DNA of 59,954 bases from positions 1 through 59,954 of the forward strand of contig JACPVS010000001.1 of NCBI GenBank assembly GCA_016197365.1, given 5' to 3'. A model generated the notes under the pieces. It did no database searches. It was given only the letters and a program-made list of their open reading frames with translations, and was not told the DNA's origin. This DNA comes from Mycolicibacterium cosmeticum (GTDB lineage: Bacteria > Actinomycetota > Actinomycetes > Mycobacteriales > Mycobacteriaceae). The position numbers and the translations under genes were made by a program. Shown here piece by piece: positions 54,125 to 59,954 of this stretch (its first letter is position 1; each line of letters starts with the position of its first letter).

Positions 54125-54736
54125 TCAGCCGCGGCCGCTCAGCCGCTCGACCGCGTCGAACCCCGCGTCGAACACCTCGAAGAACACGCGGGCCGCGTCA
54201 GCCTCCGACAGGCCTTGGTCCATTGCGCGCACCGACTCCTCGCGCGCGGTCCGTACTGTGAGGACGATGAGCCCGGCTGCGAGCCGTGCCGCGCCGCCGG
54301 GTTCCGGACCGTCGAGTTCGACGGCCAATCCGTATGCGGCCTCGTCGCAGAGTTCACGTAACCGTGCCTGTAGTGAGGGGCTGGCGCCGATGAATCGCCA
54401 CCAGTCCACGGTTTCGCGGTCCACCCGCGCGAAGGGATGCGCATCTGCACGAAATGCGTTCAACAGAGTGCGAAGTGCATCGGCCGGCGATTGGCCGTCG
54501 GCCCGCGCTCGGATCGCCTCCCGCAAGGGGATCATCGCGAGGTCCTCGTCCCGGTCGAGCATGAGGTCTTCCTTGCGCGGGAAGTAATTGAAGACCGTCA
54601 TCCTCGAGACCTTCGCAGCGGCGGCGACGTCGTCGAGCGTGACGTTCTCGAAGCCGCGGGCCATGAACAGGGCGGTCGCCTCGTCGGAGATCCGCTGGCG
54701 GGTTTCCCGCATCCGAGCCGTGCGACGGTCTTCCAC
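54125..54736 (-). CDS. TetR-family repressor of the divergent flavin monooxygenase
   Basis: This encodes 203 residues. HTH: LDDVAAAAKVSRMTVFNYFP, about residues 34-53. The GTG at 54736 lies six bases after TATAAA on the minus strand, so the transcript may be leaderless; M9 is an alternative start. It faces the flavin monooxygenase across 62 bp with two matching palindromes and most likely represses both. Such pairs often respond to the monooxygenase's own aromatic or antibiotic substrate. Confidence 0.9.
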   Translation of the reverse strand: MEDRRTARMRETRQRISDEATALFMARGFENVTLDDVAAAAKVSRMTVFNYFPRKEDLMLDRDEDLAMIPLREAIRARADGQSPADALRTLLNAFRADAHPFARVDRETVDWWRFIGASPSLQARLRELCDEAAYGLAVELDGPEPGGAARLAAGLIVLTVRTAREESVRAMDQGLSEADAARVFFEVFDAGFDAVERLSGRG

Positions 54737-54742
54737 ACTCTG

Positions 54743-54798
54743 TTTATACCCAGTAAAGGTTTGTTGACGGAAACTTATACTCAGTATAAATTCACCAT
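54743..54798. promoter_or_regulatory. Two TetR operators and a leaderless promoter
   Basis: TTATACTCAGTATAA (54775-54789) is a perfect palindrome; TTTATACCCAGTAAA (54743-54757) is a degenerate copy, centres 31 bp apart. For the monooxygenase, TTGACG (54764-54769), 17 bp, TAAATT (54787-54792) and six bases lead straight into ATG 54799. The perfect operator covers the spacer and -10. For tetR, TATAAA lies six bases before its GTG inside the other operator. Confidence 0.82.
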
Positions 54799-55923
54799 AT
54801 GCGAGTCCCGGAGCAGCGCGTACTGGTGTCAGGAGCGAGCTTTGCCGGTCTCGCCACGGCGTTTTGGATGCGCCGGCAGGGCTATGCGGTGACGGTCGTG
54901 GAGAGTGCGCAGGGAATTCGCCGAGGTGGGGCGGCGGTCAACATTCAGGACGGCTGCGTCGACGTGGTGAGGGACATGGGACTACTCGAAGAGATCCGGG
55001 CGAACCGGTTGAGTGTTCAGCGATTCGAGTTCAAGAACGTCGATGACGTCACCGAGCGCGTGATGACGATTCGGGAGCCGGGTGAACCGCCGTCGGAGGC
55101 CGACATCGAAGTGGAACGTGACGTCCTGCTGAATTTGTTGGTCGGCACCATCGAGGGTGACGTCGAGATGGTCTTCGGAGACTCGGTCACCTCGCTGCGG
55201 GAGGTGCCCGGCGGAATGGAGGCGACGTTCGCGCGCGCAGCACCCCGGACTTTCGACCTGGTGTTCGGCTGCGACGGCTTCCACTCTGCGGTGCGCAGAA
55301 TCTGGTTCGGCGACGAGGCTGAGTACGCGCACTTTCTGGGACCGTACTTCTCGATCTCCATCGTGGAGAAGTTGCTCATCGACCGCGACACTGCGCAAAT
55401 GTTCAACGTGCCCGGCAGGGCCGTGATGTTGAATGCCTACAAGAACAAGACCGACATCATCTTCGCGTTCACCGCCGACGGAGAGATCGCCTACGACTAC
55501 CGGGATCAAGAACAGCAACGCCGGATGATCTCGGAGCGATTCTCCGACGTGGGCTGGCGAACCGCGGAACTGCTCGGCGAGGTGCGAGACGCCGGCGACT
55601 TCTACTTCGACAGGTTGGGTCAGATCCGCATGCCGTCGTGGACAAAGGGGCGTGTTGCGCTCGTCGGCGATGCAGGTTACTGCGCATCGCCGGCTGCCGG
55701 GCGAGGCGCATCGTTGGCGCTCGAAGGCGCCGCGGCGCTTGCCGGCGCGATGCGCGGATACGGGACGGATTACGAGCGGGCCTTCCGGGACTATGAGGAG
55801 CGCCTGCGACCTTTGGTCGACGAAATCCAGACTGCCGCCGTGACATTCGGACTCGAGTCGCTGGTCCCGATGACCCAGGAGGCGATCGACGCTCGCAACG
55901 CCCGAGTCGGCAACGCGTTCTGA
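54799..55923 (+). CDS. FAD-dependent monooxygenase (PHBH/TetX-like)
   Basis: This encodes 374 residues. The Rossmann start is VLVSGASFAGLATAFWMRRQGYAVTVVE, the DG motif is GCDGFHSAVRR and the GD motif is VALVGDAGYCASPAAGRGASLALEG. These define class A flavoprotein hydroxylases, which use NAD(P)H and O2 on aromatic or antibiotic-like substrates. ATG 54799 follows an ideal leaderless promoter. Its divergent TetR suggests substrate-inducible detoxification. It is the last chromosomal gene before the tRNA scar. Confidence 0.92.
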   Translation: MRVPEQRVLVSGASFAGLATAFWMRRQGYAVTVVESAQGIRRGGAAVNIQDGCVDVVRDMGLLEEIRANRLSVQRFEFKNVDDVTERVMTIREPGEPPSEADIEVERDVLLNLLVGTIEGDVEMVFGDSVTSLREVPGGMEATFARAAPRTFDLVFGCDGFHSAVRRIWFGDEAEYAHFLGPYFSISIVEKLLIDRDTAQMFNVPGRAVMLNAYKNKTDIIFAFTADGEIAYDYRDQEQQRRMISERFSDVGWRTAELLGEVRDAGDFYFDRLGQIRMPSWTKGRVALVGDAGYCASPAAGRGASLALEGAAALAGAMRGYGTDYERAFRDYEERLRPLVDEIQTAAVTFGLESLVPMTQEAIDARNARVGNAF

Positions 55924-56070
55924 GTGGCATCGTGAACGCGGGTCAGCGCCGCCACACATTGGTTGCAGTGCCCGACGGGGTAAGTCTGTCTGCGGACGAG
56001 GCACTACTGTACGAGCGGCGGTGCGCCCATCACGGTCACATGAGTTCGAACAGGATCCGACTGGTAAACG
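55924..56070. other. Intergenic chromosomal flank of the integration site
   Basis: 147 bp with no supported gene. Short frames across here read ADDGNRTRV-like peptides further on, the known artefact of translating a tRNA backwards. Confidence 0.6.
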
Positions 56071-56117
56071 TGGAGCCGATGACGGGAATCGAACCCGCGT
56101 ATTCAGCTTGGGAAGTC
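56071..56117 (-). tRNA. 3' fragment of a tRNA-Gly (anticodon CCC), probable att site
   Basis: On the minus strand the sequence ends CATCGGCTCCA, preceded by a good T-arm (GCGGG-TTCGATT-CCCGT) and TTCCCAAGCTGAATAC, which gives the anticodon loop with CCC. The 5' acceptor strand should read GCCGATG about 70 bases upstream, but CCCGGCC is there, and no D-arm is found. Only three-fifths of the gene remains. This is what integration into a tRNA 3' end leaves on the side away from the restored gene. The tRNA 5' side faces right, so the inserted DNA lies to the right. Confidence 0.8.
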
Positions 56118-56323
56118 GATTCAGTGCGTCCATCGCTGGCCGGGTTAGTACATCGTGGCCCATGACCAGTGAGTTTGGGTGCGTCAGCGTGCGCCGTGGC
56201 GTCTGGATGTCTCGGCGACAAGTGACACGCTCGTGACAGCGGGACTCAAGTAGGCGCAGCGAAAACGTGGTCACGCGCTCTGTGCCGCCATTCCCGTTGT
56301 AAGGTCTCCGCCGGGAGGGTCGC
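56118..56323. other. Island leader region upstream of the three-gene operon
   Basis: 206 bp with no supported gene. It must contain the promoter of the operon, but I find no convincing -35/-10 pair. The strong GGGAGG Shine-Dalgarno of the first gene ends it. Confidence 0.5.
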
Positions 56324-57247
56324 TTGAACACCACTGGGCACTATCAAGTGTGGAACGGCAACGAATGGCAAGACTATTGCCTTCGTTTGTTGAAGGCCCG
56401 GTACGCCAATCATCAGCTACAAGAGGTGCCGGATCGTGACCAGGGAGACCTTGGTGTCGAGGCATTCTCGCACGACGGGGTTGCATTTCAGTGCTACGCA
56501 GCGGAAGAGCCACTTGATGTAAAAGAGCTGTATGAAAAACAACGGAGCAAACTGACTGCCGATCTAAACAAACTAAATAAACCGGCAAAGCGACTAGAGC
56601 TGATTGCACTCTTTAACGGCACGAAGATCCACACCTACGTCTTTATGGTGCCGAGGCACGCATCGAAGGAACTCGTCAAGCATGCGCAAGCCAAAGCGTT
56701 AGAAGTCCGCGGCTGGAACCTGCCGTTCATTGCAGACGATTTCGCCATCACCATCGAAACTGATGAAAATTATGACTGCGAACGCGATCAAATTTGGTCC
56801 ATACCGCGCCCACTAATGGACGATCGGCCAATAGACGGTCCGGAGATCGAAAAGTGGCAAGAGGAGAACAACCCACTACTCGTGGACGCCCAGCGCAAGC
56901 TGCGCGACTTGGGGCTGGTAGGCGAAGGTTTGTCGGCGGTGCTGCGTACACTGCTCTCACAGTATCTAAAAGGTGAGAATATGTTGACCAGCTTGCGAAA
57001 TAGCTTTCCGGACGGATGGCAGGCAGTAGAGAGGGTAAAGTCCATGAAGGAGGACTTGCTTGCCCTCGAATATCCTCCGGGTGAAGCCGAAACAATGGCC
57101 GACGTGAAGTCGATCGTCGAGGAGTTCGCGAACGAAATTTGCATTGCGGCGCCGACCGTAGACCAACTATCGGCGCGTGCGCTCGCGTGGTCAGCCGTTG
57201 CAGATTGGATATTCCGCTGCCCGTTGGACTTCGTGGGGTCGAATTGA
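56324..57247 (+). CDS. Restriction-endonuclease-like effector of an ABC-3C/Lamassu-like system
   Basis: This encodes 307 residues from TTG 56324, preceded by GGGAGG (56313-56318) at ideal spacing. Residues 13-60 read NEWQDYCLRLLKARY, then PDRDQGDLGVEAF (Asp42, Glu46) and VAFQCYAAEE (Gln56-Cys-Tyr58). This resembles the GDxGxE...hQxK core of Mrr-like PD-(D/E)xK nucleases, with the Lys of QxK replaced; YEKQRSKLTADL (Lys72, Lys76) might supply it. The C-terminal half is helical with no named domain. Its stop overlaps the next start (TTGA). In such systems this component attacks DNA when the ATPase senses an invader; activity is inferred. Confidence 0.72.
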   Translation: MNTTGHYQVWNGNEWQDYCLRLLKARYANHQLQEVPDRDQGDLGVEAFSHDGVAFQCYAAEEPLDVKELYEKQRSKLTADLNKLNKPAKRLELIALFNGTKIHTYVFMVPRHASKELVKHAQAKALEVRGWNLPFIADDFAITIETDENYDCERDQIWSIPRPLMDDRPIDGPEIEKWQEENNPLLVDAQRKLRDLGLVGEGLSAVLRTLLSQYLKGENMLTSLRNSFPDGWQAVERVKSMKEDLLALEYPPGEAETMADVKSIVEEFANEICIAAPTVDQLSARALAWSAVADWIFRCPLDFVGSN

Positions 57248-57729
57248 ATTCGGTCGAAGCTTTGGAGGAACTGTTCGCGGGCCGATCCACGAAAATTGGG
57301 TTTAGACGCCGGAACGACTCTATTCCTGGCGACCTGCGCATTTCATGGAGGCTGGCGGTTCTTTGTCTGCTGCTGGCCCGATTCCGGGCAAAGACGGCGC
57401 GGATCGAACATCTCCATACTTTGTGGTGGGCTATACGATCTGAGACTAGTCGGGATCTGATTATCCGTTGGTTTCATAACAAGCCTGTACCAGACGAAAT
57501 AATCGTTCGATTTGATCCGTCACTCACGAAAACGATTGACCTCGCGGTTGGTCAAGGGCTGGTTGAGTCGGACAGCAATGGGGTCGTGAAGCTCACTCCC
57601 GCAGGCTTGGCAATGGCTCAGGCTGTGAGGGCAAGGGACGATGTTCTTGCAGATGAGAAAGGCTTTCTTGAAAGCTTGCCGCGAAGCATTACGCAGAGAG
57701 CTATGAGGGAGATGACGGAATGGCGGTAG
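57244..57729 (+). CDS. Small winged-helix-like middle component of the ABC-3C-like system
   Basis: This encodes 161 residues if it starts at TTG 57244, which overlaps the preceding TGA; in-frame GTGs inside the first gene are less likely. The first half is helical (LRISWRLAVLCLLLARFRAKTARIEHL), the second reads like a winged helix (FDPSLTKTIDLAVGQGLVESDSNGVVKLTPAGLAMAQAV). Size, position between effector and ATPase, and this fold match ABC-3C middle components, thought to bridge the other two. It ends ten bases inside the ATPase gene. Confidence 0.7.
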   Translation: MNSVEALEELFAGRSTKIGFRRRNDSIPGDLRISWRLAVLCLLLARFRAKTARIEHLHTLWWAIRSETSRDLIIRWFHNKPVPDEIIVRFDPSLTKTIDLAVGQGLVESDSNGVVKLTPAGLAMAQAVRARDDVLADEKGFLESLPRSITQRAMREMTEWR

Positions 57730-59762
57730 CGCCTAGCCTGAAACTGATCGCGGCGAGATTGATGATCGATACCGCCAACGGCGGGCAGTTCGGGCATACG
57801 TTCACCTTCCAAGACGGTCTCAATGTCATCCGTGGGGACAACACGAGCGGGAAGTCGACGACCCTGCAAGCCATCATCTATGCACTGGGGGTGGAAGGGA
57901 TGTTGGGCGCGTCTCACCACGTCCCACTACCTCATTCGATGACTGAAAAGCTCGCCTTTGGACCCGAAGAGTTCGATGTTGTCGAGTCGTACGTCGAACT
58001 TGAAATAGCCAACAAGGGTGGGGATGTCGTCACGGTTCGCAGATATGTGAAGCATCCTTCGGTTAATACTAAGCTGATCGCTGTAACGTTGGGTCCTGCG
58101 ATTACGGCGCCGGCCTCTTACGAATCGCGTGACTTCTTCGTCCGTCGTGCTGGCGCTGCTCAGCGCGAGGCTGGCTTCCACCACTTTCTAGCCGATTTCA
58201 TTGGTTGGAACCTGCCGAACGTAACTCGAATGGATGGTTCAGAGATACCGTTGTATATGGAGACGTTGTTTCCATATTTTTACGTGGAGCAAAAGCATGG
58301 GTGGTCTGGTGTTCAGGCTCGAATCCCCACGTATCTAGGAATTAGAGATGTGGGGAAGAGGTCCGCCGAATTTGTTCTCAATCTTCAAATATTTAATTAT
58401 ATTCTACAGAAACAGCGAATAGCTACTTCGATCGCCGAGTTAGATGCGCAATGGCGGCAGTTACTGCGTGATCTAGGTGAGGTGGCCGATGCTGCCGGCG
58501 TCGCATTGGCGAAGATTCCGTCAACTGTCAAAGAGTCCCTAGATGGCAATAGCGCGGAGCCTTTGACGATCGTCGATGGCGATTGGGTGGCGCTTGATGA
58601 AGCGATACCGCAGTTGCGCAAGCAATTTTCTTCTTTGACGGCTCGAACTGTTCCGGCGGTAAGGGAGGTGTCAACGCAACTCGATACTGATGTTGTTACC
58701 GAGGAAGATATCGTAAATGACCTCCTTGTTGAAGTTGCAGTTGTCGTAAATGAGCGCGAAGAATATCGGCGTCGACGGAATCAGTTAGAGCTTAGAATAG
58801 ACTCGCTCGAAGCCGACCTTCAAAAACATAAGGACGCTCGCACGCTCGTGCAATTGGGTGCAAATTTTGCGGCAGAATTACTAGCAGAGAACGTTTGCCC
58901 TACATGTCATCAAGACGTTCACGATGGTATGGATATTTCTTCGCACGTAATGGCTGTACAAGAGAATATTGATTTCATTGGTCGTGAGTTGACGACACTG
59001 CGTTCGGCATTGAGCGATATTGGTAGTGCGGCCTCTGCTCTGCGTGTTCGCGAACGGAGTGCTCGCAGTGCGCTCGCAGAGGCACGGCGCCGAGTGCGTG
59101 CCCTTCGCGAGACACTCATGAGTGCTGACAGCGTACCGTCCACCATCGACGTGGCGAATCGGATACAGCTACAGGACCGGGTCGAGCGGTTGGAGGAGAG
59201 CAGCCGCCAGATTGCCGGCCTTCGTGAAGGTCTTGCCTCCACGGCTGAGCAAGGGGAAAAACAACGCGAGTTGCTTCGGTCGGTGGACGCTGACCAATTG
59301 CAGGGTTCGGACCTGACGAAAATACTGGCGCTTGAGGGATATTTACGGTCCCAACTTGGGCGGTATGGCTTCAGTTCGCTGAGTACCGATGAAGTGGAGA
59401 TCAGTCGTGAAACCTACAGGCCGGCTCACGAGGGATTCGATTTAGGATTCGACCTATCGGCTAGCGATATGATTCGCGTCATCTGGGCCTACTTGTTGGG
59501 CATTCTGAGGGTGGCCGACGAGTATGGCGGGAACCATCTGAATCTATTGATATTTGATGAGCCGAAACAGCAAGACACGGCGTCGGAAAGCTATCAGGAG
59601 CTATTACAGGAGGCGGCAGGCCAGGGCACGAGGGGCGCTCAGATCATCTTCGCAACGAGCGAGAATCTTGACAGCCTGCTCGCAATGTTGGGCGATGCGG
59701 CCTTCCATTTGCAGGACATCGGGGCAGGCCAGAAGTTGTTGCGTCCCATCACGAGTTCCTGA
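57720..59762 (+). CDS. SMC/Rad50-like ABC ATPase with zinc-hook-like CxxC
   Basis: This encodes 680 residues. Walker A GDNTSGKST is at 39-47, and a Q-loop region PYFYVEQKHGWSGVQ at 185-199. A coiled coil runs from about 340 to 515, interrupted by CPTC (393-396), a hook-like zinc motif. The signature LSASDMIRVIWAYL (579 on) and Walker B LLIFDEPKQQDT (609-620) follow. The short coiled coil and the DEPKQQ ending are characteristic of conflict-system ATPases rather than of RecN or SMC. It likely dimerises through the hook, senses DNA ends or replication intermediates, and licenses the nuclease-like partner. GAGGGAG precedes ATG 57720. Confidence 0.85.
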   Translation: MAVAPSLKLIAARLMIDTANGGQFGHTFTFQDGLNVIRGDNTSGKSTTLQAIIYALGVEGMLGASHHVPLPHSMTEKLAFGPEEFDVVESYVELEIANKGGDVVTVRRYVKHPSVNTKLIAVTLGPAITAPASYESRDFFVRRAGAAQREAGFHHFLADFIGWNLPNVTRMDGSEIPLYMETLFPYFYVEQKHGWSGVQARIPTYLGIRDVGKRSAEFVLNLQIFNYILQKQRIATSIAELDAQWRQLLRDLGEVADAAGVALAKIPSTVKESLDGNSAEPLTIVDGDWVALDEAIPQLRKQFSSLTARTVPAVREVSTQLDTDVVTEEDIVNDLLVEVAVVVNEREEYRRRRNQLELRIDSLEADLQKHKDARTLVQLGANFAAELLAENVCPTCHQDVHDGMDISSHVMAVQENIDFIGRELTTLRSALSDIGSAASALRVRERSARSALAEARRRVRALRETLMSADSVPSTIDVANRIQLQDRVERLEESSRQIAGLREGLASTAEQGEKQRELLRSVDADQLQGSDLTKILALEGYLRSQLGRYGFSSLSTDEVEISRETYRPAHEGFDLGFDLSASDMIRVIWAYLLGILRVADEYGGNHLNLLIFDEPKQQDTASESYQELLQEAAGQGTRGAQIIFATSENLDSLLAMLGDAAFHLQDIGAGQKLLRPITSS

Positions 59763-59954
59763 GCCGACGAACGGCCTGTTTTCTAGAGAGAGCAGGCGCT
59801 TGCCGTACGAGGCGCGGCGCGTTAATCAGAAGGGGACACCCCCCACCCTTGGTTCCCGGTGTTGCGTCGGTCGTTGGTTCCCGGTGTTGCGTCCGTCGTC
59901 GCGATGATTCCGATGAGGCAACCAGGGGCGTGTGGCTGGCGATCTGTGAAATCC
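59763..59954. other. Island sequence after the ATPase gene, 192 bp
   Basis: GC-rich again after the AT-rich operon, with the 25-bp tandem repeat at 59849-59898. A frame from ATG 59904 is open to the window edge but is too short to judge. Confidence 0.5.
59849..59898. repeat. Two tandem 25-bp repeats
   Basis: TTGGTTCCCGGTGTTGCGTC followed by GGTCG (59849-59873) and by CGTCG (59874-59898): 24 of 25 positions match. Tandem short repeats like this occur at ends of some insertion sequences and at integrase or replication sites. Which applies cannot be seen because the window ends 56 bp later. Confidence 0.75.

Larger units (their letters stand above)
56071..59954. mobile_element. Left part of a tRNA-Gly-integrated genomic island (continues past window)
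   Basis: The island begins at the truncated tRNA-Gly. From about 56320 the DNA is visibly richer in A and T than anywhere else here, with codons such as AAA, AAT, TTA and ATA that are rare in the rest. TTG starts are used twice. It carries a three-gene conflict-type operon and then a 25-bp tandem repeat. No integrase is seen in this part; it would be expected near the intact tRNA-Gly to the right. The exact left junction is within or just beyond the anticodon stem. Confidence 0.72.

Noticed and set aside
56071..56144. A complete tRNA-Gly gene
   Set aside because: The 5' acceptor strand does not pair with CATCGGC and no D-arm is present.
56034..56240. Short frames reading GADDGNRTRV-like peptides
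   Set aside because: This is the well-known artefact of translating a tRNA gene on the wrong strand.
55924..56323. Integrase gene at the left end of the island
   Set aside because: No frame with recombinase residues is present; if there is one it lies beyond the window.
59849..59898. Right-hand att repeat of the island
   Set aside because: The repeat shows no similarity to the tRNA-Gly fragment, so it cannot be the matching integration core.

Overview
The window looks like chromosomal DNA from a rapidly growing Mycobacterium (Mycolicibacterium type). Coding is dense and GC-rich, GTG starts are common, and many genes overlap head to tail as ATGA or GTGA. Several products closely resemble M. 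tuberculosis or M. smegmatis proteins recalled from memory: trans-aconitate methyltransferase, Stf0 trehalose sulfotransferase, an Rv0296c-like sulfatase, an Rv3717-like amidase, an Rv0315-like GH16 protein, PPK2 and mycofactocin-coupled SDRs. No database search was run.

Layout. 1-8540: a partial gene and an amidohydrolase, then tam converging on a minus-strand sulfation operon (sulfatase, stf0, cysD, cysNC) through one perfect hairpin; cysD is broken. Next come a NUDIX hydrolase and a small conserved protein. 8542-16168: an NCS1 permease with a C-terminal Cys4 tail, two PAP2-type lipid enzymes that converge and overlap, an L,D-transpeptidase-like protein, a SnoaL-like protein, a frameshifted membrane protein and an Hsp70-like membrane protein with a long Thr tract. 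16247-24449: small secreted proteins, a Tat-type cell-wall amidase, a complete five-gene peptide ABC importer and a secreted M15-like protein. 24497-30439: an ABC exporter, a GH16 protein, a LysR/SBF-transporter pair and PPK2.

30464-39807 is a catabolic block. Two aldehyde dehydrogenases, a cytochrome P450 with its own ferredoxin, three mycofactocin-type SDRs and a double CMD-domain protein are controlled by two TetR regulators whose palindromic operators can be read directly. The chemistry (P450 hydroxylation, SDR oxidation, ALDH oxidation) suits an alcohol, terpenoid or steroid-like substrate, which is not identifiable here. 39904-47485 holds a large secreted propeller protein, small secreted proteins, an orphan HTH protein and a DmpA peptidase/amino-acid permease operon facing its TetR. 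47487-55923 holds a giant M6-like metalloprotease, an excalibur protein, a DUF2637 protein, a CAP-like secreted protein and a TetR/flavin monooxygenase pair with a leaderless promoter.

At 56071-56117 there is an isolated 3' portion of a tRNA-Gly(CCC) gene, the usual scar of integration into a tRNA. Beyond it the DNA is visibly more AT-rich and contains a tightly overlapping three-gene operon (56324-59762). It encodes a restriction-endonuclease-like protein, a small winged-helix-like protein and an SMC/Rad50-like ATPase with a CxxC hook. This has the architecture of an ABC three-component (ABC-3C)/Lamassu-like conflict system and is the best candidate for an under-described system here. The island continues past the window end.
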